From the NCBI RefSeq assembly GCF_002811875.1, contig NZ_NPDZ01000011.1:62001-126000 (forward strand): a stretch of DNA of 64,000 bases, given 5' to 3'. The stretch is from Leptospira perolatii (GTDB lineage: Bacteria > Spirochaetota > Leptospiria > Leptospirales > Leptospiraceae). Numbering within the stretch: position 1 is the first letter of the stretch; every line of letters begins with the position of its first letter. Made by a program: the position numbers and the translations under genes. Positions 9,829 to 18,900 of this stretch are shown in pieces. The notes below the pieces were generated by a model. It saw only the letters and a list, made by a program, of their open reading frames with translations, was not told the DNA's origin and did no database searches.

Positions 9829-9861
9829 TAAAAAAACGCCGGATGGGGACTCCATCCGGCG
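9829..9861 (-). terminator. rho-independent terminator after recA, abutting argC
   Basis: Read on the minus strand, a perfect 10-bp stem (CGCCGGATGG with CCATCCGGCG; arms 9837-9846 and 9852-9861, 5-base loop) is followed by a run of seven T. It lies 36 bases past the recA stop and ends about 12 bases before the argC ATG. Confidence 0.9.
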
Positions 9862-9897
9862 ATCAATGGTTTCTAAAAAGAAAGCCAGTAACTGTTG

Positions 9898-11019
9898 CTA
9901 ACCTGCGGCCTTTTGGATGTCATCCTCCTCCGCAGATGTAGATTTGACTTCCTGCCCACTAATTGGAGGCAATCCGTTCAAATCCCGGATCATATTCTCA
10001 ACCTGAAGCGCTATGTCAGGATTGGATTTCAGGAATTCTTTTGCGGATTCCTTTCCTTGTCCAATCTTTTCGCTATTATATGAGTACCAAGCGCCCGATT
10101 TGCTAATAATGTCGTGTTTTACTCCCAGGTCAACGAGAGAACTTTCTCGGCTAATTCCAGAATTGTAAATTATGTCGAATTCCGCCTGCCGGAACGGAGG
10201 AGCCATTTTATTCTTCACTACTTTGACTCTGACCCGGTTACCTGTAGCCTCTTCCTTTTCCTTTAAGGTTTCTATTTTCCGGATGTCCAGACGAACAGAG
10301 CTGTAAAATTTGAGTGCGTTCCCACCGGTAGTAGTTTCCGGGGAGCCGAACATGACTCCGATTTTCATACGAATTTGGTTAATGAAAACTACGACGGTTC
10401 TGGATTTGGAAATTGTTCCGGTAAGTTTCCGCAATGCTTGGGACATCAATCTTGCTTGCAATCCCATATGTGCGTCTCCCATATCGCCTTCTATCTCTGC
10501 TTTGGGAACTAGAGCCGCCACCGAATCCAAAACGATAATGTCGATTGCGTTACTTCTAACTAGAGATTCACAAATTTCTAATGCTTCTTCTCCATTATCC
10601 GGTTGGGAAACGAGAAGTTCTTCTAGATTTACTCCGAGCTTTTTTGCATACGAAGGATCCAGAGCATGTTCTGCGTCTATGAATGCGGCCACACCGCCTC
10701 TCTTTTGCGCTTCAGCGATCGCTGATAGAGTCAGCGTAGTTTTTCCGGAAGATTCCGGACCATAGATTTCTACGATTCGACCGATCGGATAACCACCGAT
10801 TCCGAGTGCGATATCCAAGTCCAGGGAACCAGATGGAATGACAGGGATCGCTGCCTTTGCGGATTCTGCACCTAAGCGCATGATAGAACCTTTTCCAAAT
10901 TGCTTCTCGATCTGGGTCATTGCCTGATCGATTGCCATCTTTTTAGATTCGTCCAATCCTTGGGCTTCTTCCTTTTGCTTTTTCATCGATTCTTTAGCTC
11001 CTTCTTTTGCCTTTGCCAA
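9898..11019 (-). CDS. recA: RecA recombinase
   Basis: RecA forms filaments on single-stranded DNA, drives strand exchange and stimulates LexA self-cleavage. The 373-residue protein has the core [15 protein letters not shown], the Walker A GPESSGKT, the Walker B region [13 protein letters not shown], and the L2-loop [14 protein letters not shown]. It carries a charged N-terminal extension of about 25 residues before the core, and a short acidic C-terminal tail. The start is a TTG at 11019 preceded by a strong AAGGGGGAA eight bases upstream. It is transcribed alone and ends at the terminator at 9829-9861. Confidence 0.98.
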   Translation of the reverse strand: MAKAKEGAKESMKKQKEEAQGLDESKKMAIDQAMTQIEKQFGKGSIMRLGAESAKAAIPVIPSGSLDLDIALGIGGYPIGRIVEIYGPESSGKTTLTLSAIAEAQKRGGVAAFIDAEHALDPSYAKKLGVNLEELLVSQPDNGEEALEICESLVRSNAIDIIVLDSVAALVPKAEIEGDMGDAHMGLQARLMSQALRKLTGTISKSRTVVVFINQIRMKIGVMFGSPETTTGGNALKFYSSVRLDIRKIETLKEKEEATGNRVRVKVVKNKMAPPFRQAEFDIIYNSGISRESSLVDLGVKHDIISKSGAWYSYNSEKIGQGKESAKEFLKSNPDIALQVENMIRDLNGLPPISGQEVKSTSAEEDDIQKAAG

Positions 11020-11251
11020 GAAACGGTTCCCCCTTTATAGAATTTCTTTGCATTTTTCTAGGAGAATGCTGTTCTCAATAGAATTCAGCATAGCATCCGT
11101 GCCGGACAAATTCCAGGCTCTATTCAAAAAACACTCAGATTTCCTGGGAAAAGATTCTCCGGAAATCACTCTTATGTCACCAAAAAAATGGGCCCAATTG
11201 TGAAAAAAATCTTAAATTTTGTATAGTAAATATGCTTGCAGTATTTTGCGT

Positions 11252-12130
11252 CTAAGGAAGTAAGCGATCCGAACTTGACTCGGATTCAGATTCCAGGATT
11301 TTTCGGTCTTTCAAGAATCTTGCTTGGGCCTTTAAGCTACGCTTTCTTTGATCTTCAAGAAAATTCCAGAAGCGTTGTCCGTACTGGAAAATTATAAATA
11401 TGGAAAGTAGTACCAATAAGATCTTAATCGTTAGTAAAACGTAAAATGCTTTTAAGGATTGGTTCGGAAAATAGAATAGAATCGTTTCATCGGTTTCGAT
11501 CAAATCCACATCCGAATTTTTTTTACTGAGGGTCTGGTACCTGGATCTTATTTCCCGGATATCTAATGTTTCGGAATCTATCCCTTCTTGGGTAGTCTTG
11601 CAGAGAAGCAAGGCCCCGCGATTGGAGAATAGAAAAAAGTCTCCGTTGATTCCTAGATCCTTCCAATTGTTTAGGTAAGGATTTGTCACAGATTTAAAAT
11701 AGTAGCGAATGAGTGCTTTCTTGGTTTGAAATTCTAACAGCCCGTCGGAGGCGGGAAAATCAGTAGTTTCAGATTGGTAGGTAAACGGAATTCCGAGAAA
11801 TTTTTCCACGGACAGGCCGCCTAAAGCGGGAACATAGGCCAAATTGAGTTTCGCCGAAGGAGATAACTCTTTGGTCTTCGGTGTAATTTTGTCGAATTCG
11901 GATTCTAGAGCAGCTAAAATAGAATCTTCCGTCTCATTTCTTAGATTTTGGTAATATTGTTGAGAGATTTCTTTTACTTTTCTTTCTTCTAATAGAATCG
12001 GGTGCTGCAAAATTTCTAAGATACGATCTAAGCTCCACTCTAGTTTTGTTTCGGATGCGAACACCGGAATCGAAAAGAAAACGATACAATGAGTGAAAAC
12101 AAATCGGAAGATGCGGAAAACCTTTGACAT
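11252..12130 (-). CDS. exported protein with C-terminal membrane anchor, unknown
   Basis: I do not recognise this protein. From the ATG at 12130 it is 292 residues with a signal peptide (VFRIFRFVFTHCIVFFSIPVFAS, about 26 residues in all, cleaving near ASE). A mixed, probably periplasmic region follows, then one membrane segment around residues 228-250 (VLLTIKILLVLLSIFIIF). A basic then acidic/serine-rich cytoplasmic tail ends the protein. An ATG at 12157 is possible but has no ribosome binding site; 12130 has AGGAAA about ten bases upstream. The layout resembles a single-anchor periplasmic sensor or scaffold, but no output domain is present. Confidence 0.7.
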   Translation of the reverse strand: MSKVFRIFRFVFTHCIVFFSIPVFASETKLEWSLDRILEILQHPILLEERKVKEISQQYYQNLRNETEDSILAALESEFDKITPKTKELSPSAKLNLAYVPALGGLSVEKFLGIPFTYQSETTDFPASDGLLEFQTKKALIRYYFKSVTNPYLNNWKDLGINGDFFLFSNRGALLLCKTTQEGIDSETLDIREIRSRYQTLSKKNSDVDLIETDETILFYFPNQSLKAFYVLLTIKILLVLLSIFIIFQYGQRFWNFLEDQRKRSLKAQARFLKDRKILESESESSSDRLLP

Positions 12131-12195
12131 TCGAACGAATTTTCCTGTATATCCCATAGTGAATAGTCAAGTGGATAGATAAAGCGGAAAAAGGC

Positions 12196-12666
12196 ATGAA
12201 CCTAAAAGATCTACATAGAATTGAAACTACGAAATCTTCTTGGAAAGATTTCGTAGAATACAGTATAGGAACTCCTTTTTATATACAAGCTAAGGAAAAC
12301 ACAGGATCCCTTGTAGAATCCATACAACTCGCTCTGTTTCATGACTATCTATCCACTTTTTCGGAAGAGGAGAGAAGAAGGTATCTTTCCGATGAAACCG
12401 AGTTTTTGCGATCTGCCCAGGCATTTGTGGATATCCTGGAAAATACTCGTTACGCAAAATCAGGCTATAATAAGAGCGACAGATCTTTGTTTCTAGGAAT
12501 GGTCAAAAGTTTACTCAAGGAATATATGGATTCTGAAGGAAACGTAATCGATCTGGAAAGGTATCATTTTTATCGCTGCATCGTTAGATTCTGTTCCAAT
12601 CTGGAATATATTCACCGAGTTTACGATCGATTTAAAACGTATAACACATCATTTTCCGGGGTTTAA
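12196..12666 (+). CDS. conserved-looking cytoplasmic protein, unknown
   Basis: A 156-residue protein rich in charged and aromatic residues, predicted helical, with no signal peptide or membrane segment and no motif I can name. It is preceded by GGAAAAAGG and starts 65 bases from the divergent exported protein. Its stop at 12664-12666 is immediately followed by the probable start of the HIT-family gene, so the two are likely translated together. Confidence 0.65.
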   Translation: MNLKDLHRIETTKSSWKDFVEYSIGTPFYIQAKENTGSLVESIQLALFHDYLSTFSEEERRRYLSDETEFLRSAQAFVDILENTRYAKSGYNKSDRSLFLGMVKSLLKEYMDSEGNVIDLERYHFYRCIVRFCSNLEYIHRVYDRFKTYNTSFSGV

Positions 12667-12667
12667 C

Positions 12668-13087
12668 CTGGATTCTGCAAATGAAAACCAAGCCTGCGCA
12701 ATCTGCAGGATTCTGAAGTCCGGAAAGATCTTTGGAGAAATTGCTAGGACTGAATACTTTCTGATTCGGCATTCTGAACCTGAGAAAAAATTGCCCGGGT
12801 ATCTCTACATTGAGCCATTTCGGCATTTGGAAAACTATACGGAATGGACGACACAAGAGTTTCTGGATTTTGGAAAAGCATTGCAGAAAGCCAGCGCCTG
12901 GATTTACTCTAAGTATTCGCCCAAAAAAGTGTACACCGTGTCGATCGCGGAAAAAGTTCCTCACATGCACTTTCACTTGGTTCCAAGATACGAAGAACTA
13001 AAAGGACCGGAGTATATCCGACTTGCCCTAGACGGACTTTTGGAACCTCCTGCGGGCATTCCATTTCCAAATTTAGAAACGGAATAA
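12668..13087 (+). CDS. HIT-family (histidine triad) nucleotide hydrolase, non-AUG start
   Basis: The histidine triad VPHMHFHLVPR marks a HIT protein, a nucleotidyl hydrolase or transferase acting on AMP conjugates or dinucleoside polyphosphates. Reading the frame upstream gives the rest of the domain: a zinc-type CAIC pair, then ILKSGKIFGEIART and YLYIEPFRHLENY. No ATG, GTG or TTG exists upstream of that domain in this frame; it is open back to a stop at 12545. The first in-frame near-start is CTG at 12668, one base after the previous gene's stop, behind a weak GGGG. Calling from the TTG at 12791 (98 residues) would cut off the first third of the domain. Product about 139 residues. The domain is secure; the initiation mode is inferred. 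Confidence 0.75.
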   Translation: MDSANENQACAICRILKSGKIFGEIARTEYFLIRHSEPEKKLPGYLYIEPFRHLENYTEWTTQEFLDFGKALQKASAWIYSKYSPKKVYTVSIAEKVPHMHFHLVPRYEELKGPEYIRLALDGLLEPPAGIPFPNLETE

Positions 13088-13133
13088 GAATTAGGGAAAT
13101 ATCTGACCGGGAATTTCCGGTGTACGGGAAAGT

Positions 13134-14519
13134 ATGGATCAAAGAAAGGCAGAAAAACTGATCGAGGCAGGCAAAAGCAGGCGAGCAGATTTTGTAGAAA
13201 TCTATGAGGAAGAATCTAGAAATTCCTCCATTTCTTTAAGAGATAGAAAAATAGAGCAGGCAGTGGCCGCGACGGATTACGGAATTGGAATTCGTTTAAT
13301 CTATGGAACTGATGTGCTCTATGCTTATACGAGTAACGACGATACAGATCACCTTCTATCTTTGATTGATCTCCTCGCGGATTCCAGAGGGGAATCTAAG
13401 AGTGTTCCTAATTCTAAATTCCTACTTACGAATTTCGTGGGAGAAACCAGATTTTCTCCGCAGATCGTAGATCCCAGGACAATTGCACCGAATGTAAAAT
13501 TAGATCTTCTGCAATCTTGTGATTCTATCGCTCGGAAAGTTTCTTCTAAGATCGCTCAGGTTGGAGCGAGCGCTTCTGACATTGTAACAAATATCATGAT
13601 CGCGAATTCAGATGGTGTCTGGGCCGAGGATTTGAGAGTACGAAGCAGATTTTATCTTTCTGTTACCGCGGAGAAAAATGGAGAAAGATTTGTTGCGAGC
13701 GAATCTCCTGGTGCTGCAAAAGGCTATGAGTTTTTTCATCAGCTGGGTTCCGCGGAACTAGCGAGCAGAGCAGCTGATCGTGCGTTATTCATGCTCGATG
13801 CAGGGTATATCGAAGGAAAAAAAATGCCGGTCGTAATGGGGAATGGATTCGGCGGAGTGATTTTCCATGAGGCATGCGGCCATCCTTTAGAGACCGAAGC
13901 AATTCGCAGGAATTCCTCTCCGTTTGTAGGTAAGTTGGGAGAAAAGATCGCACACTCTAATCTTACCGCCTATGACGACGGAACCATTGAGTCTCAGTAT
14001 GGTACTTTGGCAATTGACGATGAGGGATCTCCGACACAAAGAACACTATTGATCGAGAATGGAATCTTAAAGTCTTATTTGAGCGATCGAGTCGGTTCGA
14101 TCGAAACTGGCGCTCCAAAAACAGGAAGCGCTCGAAGAGAATCTTATCAGTATGCACCGGTGGCTAGGATGAGAAATACGTTTATCGCAGCCGGAAAGGA
14201 TTCTTTAGAAGACATGTTTGCTTCGGCAGGGAACGGACTTTATGCAAAAAGGATGAGCGGCGGTTCCGTGAATCCTGCCACTGGCGAATTTAACTTTGCG
14301 GTAGAAGAAGGCTATGTAATTCGAAACGGTAAACTAGCTGAGCCCGTAAGAGGAGCAACTTTGATCGGGAAAGGGCACGAAATACTTCCTTTGATTTCGA
14401 TGGTCGGCTCAGATTTGGAATTGGCGGCTGGAGTGTGTGGAGCAGGCTCTGGATCGATTCCGGTGACTGTGGGCCAGCCTTCGATTAAGGTAGATGAAAT
14501 ATTAGTAGGCGGGCGCTGA
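13134..14519 (+). CDS. tldD: TldD metalloprotease subunit
   Basis: TldD pairs with TldE (PmbA) in a zinc protease that degrades unfolded peptides and, in other bacteria, processes modified peptides and CcdA antitoxin. The 461-residue protein has the zinc motif HEACGH (HExxxH) starting at residue 245, inside GFGGVIFHEACGHPLE, and the C-terminal AAGVCGAGSGSIPVTVGQP that closes the active site in this family. Its stop codon is directly abutted by the PmbA ATG, the usual tldD-pmbA arrangement, supporting a stoichiometric complex. Confidence 0.95.
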   Translation: MDQRKAEKLIEAGKSRRADFVEIYEEESRNSSISLRDRKIEQAVAATDYGIGIRLIYGTDVLYAYTSNDDTDHLLSLIDLLADSRGESKSVPNSKFLLTNFVGETRFSPQIVDPRTIAPNVKLDLLQSCDSIARKVSSKIAQVGASASDIVTNIMIANSDGVWAEDLRVRSRFYLSVTAEKNGERFVASESPGAAKGYEFFHQLGSAELASRAADRALFMLDAGYIEGKKMPVVMGNGFGGVIFHEACGHPLETEAIRRNSSPFVGKLGEKIAHSNLTAYDDGTIESQYGTLAIDDEGSPTQRTLLIENGILKSYLSDRVGSIETGAPKTGSARRESYQYAPVARMRNTFIAAGKDSLEDMFASAGNGLYAKRMSGGSVNPATGEFNFAVEEGYVIRNGKLAEPVRGATLIGKGHEILPLISMVGSDLELAAGVCGAGSGSIPVTVGQPSIKVDEILVGGR

Positions 14520-15854
14520 ATGAATTTAGAGTCAGCCGCTAGATTCGTTTTAGACGAAGGAAAAAAGAGAAACATAGACCAATTCGATTTGATCGCAACC
14601 GATTCCGAAGACACCGGCATAGAGGTTTTTAAAGGAAGGATTTCCCAGACAGAAACTTCTAGATCGAGAGGACTCGGAATTCGAGTACTCGTCGGTTCTA
14701 GACCAGGATATTCTTATAGTGAAAGATTCAGCGCGGAAGCTTTGACTAGAATGCTCCAGGATGCTCTAGACCAAACTAGCATTACAGATCCACTCGATCT
14801 GGATCTTCCGGAACCGGAAGAGCTTCCGGATCTGGATCTAAAGCAGTACGATCCTTCTTTGGAAACTTTAGGGTTTGCCTGGATGAGGGAGCTCGGAAAG
14901 AATTTAGATGAAGCCGCTTGGAAATCGGATCCTAGAATAGAAAATGTTCCGCAAGTGGGCGTAGGAAAGAGCAAGACCGAAAGCGTGATCGCGAATTCGA
15001 AGGGAGTATTCGTATTCAGAAAAACGAATATGGTTTATGCCGGAACCGGGATGGTCGCAACGGATGGGAATATTAAGAAAACCGGAAGCTTCTTTCGGTC
15101 TGGTAGAAATCTGAATCGACTTTCAGTTTCCGAAATTGTGAACGAGGCAAAGAACCGTGCCACAGAATTACTTGGTTCCAAATCTTTGAGTAGTGGGGTT
15201 TATCCTGTTGTACTTTCCAACAGAATCAGTCCTCAGATTTTCGGTATGTTCAGCTCTCCTTTCTTTGCGGATTCGGTGCAAAAAGGGCAATCTAGACTGC
15301 TCGGAAAATTAGGACAACAAATCGCTTGGAACGGACTTTCGATTCTTTGCGAACCCCATCTTCCTGATTTTCCCGGTTCTAGGCTGATTGATTCCGAGGG
15401 AGTATTGACTCACCCTAGAACGGTCGTGAAAAACGGTGAATTGTCCAGTTACTTGCACAATTTGGAATCCGCGAAAAAGGAAGGAGTTCCTCCCACCGGA
15501 AACGGGGTCAGATCTTATTCGGGAAGGGCGGGCACAGCATTTTCCAATTTGATCGTTCCATTCGGCTCTAGTACAAAAGAGGAACTATTGTCCGCGCACA
15601 ATCATTGTATCTATATTACAAAGTTAGAGGGCGGTGCAGGTTGTAGTCATGTTTCCGGAGAGATCTCCATCGGAATCCAAGGGATTTATTACAAGAACGG
15701 AGTCCCTCAATATCCCGTAGATCGAATCACTATGAATACAAATTTCTTTGATTTACTGAAGAACATAGAAGGGATCTCGAACGAATATTCAGACACTTAT
15801 TCTTCGATCAAAGTACCAGATGTTCTAATTTCGGATGTGAATATCGCAGGATAA
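14520..15854 (+). CDS. pmbA: PmbA/TldE metalloprotease partner subunit
   Basis: This 444-residue protein is the TldD paralogue that lacks the HExxxH zinc site, as TldE/PmbA proteins do. It shows the family's C-terminal LEGGAGCSHVSGEISIGIQG and the upstream SGRAGTAFSNL segment. It starts at the base after the tldD stop, so translation is coupled. The partner role is known for the family; no substrate peptide gene is visible beside it. Confidence 0.93.
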   Translation: MNLESAARFVLDEGKKRNIDQFDLIATDSEDTGIEVFKGRISQTETSRSRGLGIRVLVGSRPGYSYSERFSAEALTRMLQDALDQTSITDPLDLDLPEPEELPDLDLKQYDPSLETLGFAWMRELGKNLDEAAWKSDPRIENVPQVGVGKSKTESVIANSKGVFVFRKTNMVYAGTGMVATDGNIKKTGSFFRSGRNLNRLSVSEIVNEAKNRATELLGSKSLSSGVYPVVLSNRISPQIFGMFSSPFFADSVQKGQSRLLGKLGQQIAWNGLSILCEPHLPDFPGSRLIDSEGVLTHPRTVVKNGELSSYLHNLESAKKEGVPPTGNGVRSYSGRAGTAFSNLIVPFGSSTKEELLSAHNHCIYITKLEGGAGCSHVSGEISIGIQGIYYKNGVPQYPVDRITMNTNFFDLLKNIEGISNEYSDTYSSIKVPDVLISDVNIAG

Positions 15855-15918
15855 ATCGCTTGCTTTGGTTTGTGATTCGGCGGAAGACAGAAGCCTCACC
15901 TTCTTTCCGAGGACCTGT

Positions 15919-18900
15919 GTGAACCGAATCTGCTCCAAATCAACCTTTCCTTTCCGAAACATTGCATTTCTCTTCTTATTTCTTCCCTTTCTCAACCTGT
16001 TCGGGGATAGTGTACAGTTTTCTTTTTCTCCACAAGGAGAGATCAAAAAGGTAGGCCAGGTACAGGTTCGATTTAAAGAACCAATGGTGCCCTTGGGAGA
16101 TCCGAAAAGAGGAGTCAAACCATTTCAAGTGGAGTGCCCAATCAAGGGAGAAGAAAGATGGATTACGGATACTGACTGGGCCTACGAATTCTCTTCCGTA
16201 CTTCCCGGAGGAATCGAATGCACTTTTACTACTTTAGAAGCAAAGTCCGTTTCCGGAAATGTACTGCAAGCCGGTCAGGTATTTAGATTTCACACAGGAG
16301 GTCCTACAATTTCCAGGGTACAACCTTACGAGGGATCTTGGATCCGGGAAGATCAATATTTTATTCTAAGATTCGACTCAGAAACTTCTAAGGACCAGAT
16401 CGAAGATAAGTTGTTTTTCTTTATCGAGAACCAGGAAAATAAAATTCCGGTTCGGGTTATTCAAGGTAAGGAAAGAGAAGAACTATTAAAAGTATTTACC
16501 CAAGAGAACGAAAGAAAAACTACCTGGGTAATTTCCGCCAAACAAACTTTTCCTTCCGGAAAAAAGGTAAGGCTTCTGGTAGAGAAGGGGATCAAAACTC
16601 TCAGCGGCATTCCAGCCTCCTCAGATTGGACAACTACATTTGTGGTGAGAGATTCTTTCACTGCTGGATTTTCCTGTGAAAGAGTAAATGCAAAAGCGGA
16701 TTGCATGCCGATCTCATCGGTCTATGTTACCTTTTCTGCTCCGATTGATTCTTCTTGGAAAAATCAAATCAGACTCAAGACAGAAGATGGCAAATTGATC
16801 CAGCCTTCTTCTGCGAGTGAAGAAAGTGAAGATTACTATGGATACGGAAATCAATCTGTAGTCTTTCGTCCTCCCTTTCCTCCCAAAAGCAAATTTCAGG
16901 TAATTTTACCCAAAGGAATCCAAGACGAATCCGGTAGACCGCTCGCAAATTTTGCTTCTTTTCCTCTGCAATTCAAGACGGATGATTTTCCTCCACTCGC
17001 AAAATTTTCTTCAGTCTTCGGAATTTTAGAAAGAACTCAGGACACTCTTTTACCTGTCACGATTCGAAATATAGAAGCTCTCGTTCCGGCGAAATCCTTA
17101 AAATCTCCCCCCGGTTTAGGAAATGAAAGCGGAGTGCAGGAACAGTGGGATTCTCTAAAGCAAAAAGGGAAGGAGTTCCTAGAATCTATTACAGGTGGGA
17201 AAAAAGAGGAGAATCGAAACTCAAACAAATCCGGTGAATTGCAAGCAAAGTCATTCGTACTGAAACCAGACCAGGTCCAGGATATCTACTATTGGTTGAA
17301 GAATTTAGATCGTATGGACGACGACAAATCTGTGTTTAACGGATATAAAGATCAAAAAAGTGTAAAGTCCTTTTCTTTACCTTCTCCCAGCTCTGGAAAA
17401 AAATTTGAAGTGCTCGGGATTCCGCTCAAAGAACCAGGTTTTCATATCGTAGAAATCGAAAGCAGGATTTTGGGAAATTCATTGTACGGTAGCGACCAGC
17501 CTATGTTTGTGAAAACAGGGGCCTTGGTTACGAATTTATCGGTACACTTTAAATGGGGAAAAGAAGGATCTCTCGTTTGGATTACCTCCTTGGACAAGGG
17601 AAGCCTTGTGGAAGGAGCCGAAATCTCGATTTACGATTGTAAGGCGAATGTAGTTTGGCAAGGAAAGTCGGATCAGAGCGGGCAGGCAATGATTCGAAAT
17701 TTTCCTAGCGCTGTGACCAGGTGCAGCTGGAGGAATTATGAGAGCGGACTTCTTGTTTTAGCAAAGAAAGGAGACGATTTTTCTTTCACTCATACGCAGT
17801 GGGACAATGGAATCCAACCCTGGAGATTCAATGTTCATACGGGCTATAGAGAAGGCGCAGACTTCAGATATACTACTGTCTTGGACAGGGCTTTGTTCCG
17901 AGAAGGAGAAACGGTGAGTATGAATCATGTACTCAGGGTTCCTAACTCTTCCGGATTTCGTTATCCGAAAAATGAAGAGATTCCTGTCCAAGTTTTACTG
18001 ATCCACGCTCAAACAGGCCAAGAGATAAAGCTACCTGTGAAGTGGTCTTCCACTTATTCCGCAGAAACAAAATATAAGATTCCGAAGGAATCCATTCTAG
18101 GAGAATACTCTATTTTCTTCGTGCTGCCCAACGGAAACAGAGTATATTCCACTTCTTTTACTTGCGCTCAGTTTCGGGTACCTCTGCTGAAGGCAGAACT
18201 GCAGGCGGACTCTTCCACCTTAATTGCTCCAAAACAGGTTTCTGTTTCCGGCAAGGTGCAGTATCTTTCTGGTGGAACCGCAGGACTATTGCCTGTGACA
18301 CTTCGGTCCGTGGTGAAAGGCGGTTACGGCACGAACTTTGCACAATTTCCGGATATAATATTTGCCAGGGGAAAGGCGGAAAGATCCTTACAATCCAACT
18401 ATTACTATGGAGAGGAATCGGAAGAAGAAAATCAAAAGCCTTCGTACCAGCAACTTACTTCCAAAACGGATGCGAACGGATTCGTATCCGAAAAGATACA
18501 GATTCCATCGATCAGCGACAGCGTGCAATCTTTGGAAATGGAGATGGAATTCAAGGATCCGAACGGTGAGATACAAACCATCGGGAGAAGCTTTCAGATC
18601 TATCCAGAAAAAATCCTAACTGCAATCCAAAGCGAATCTTGGGTCGCAGTAAAATCCAAAATTAAATCGAAAGTATATGTTTCGGACCTTTCCGGAAATC
18701 CTGTGAAGGATAAGAAAGTCAGTGTACATGCAATTTCCGTAAAATACATTTCTCACCGGAAAAGATTGGTGGGTGGTTTTTACTCATACGAACATAGATT
18801 GGACAAGAAGGATTTGGGAGAAATCTGTTCCGGAAAGTCGGACGGCAAAGGGACCTTTCTTTGTGAAGGATCGGTGGATAAAACCGGAGAAATCTATCTA

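Noticed and set aside
10310..10765. A 151-residue plus-strand frame antisense to recA.
   Set aside because: It lies wholly inside recA, has no domain and is explained by recA codon bias.
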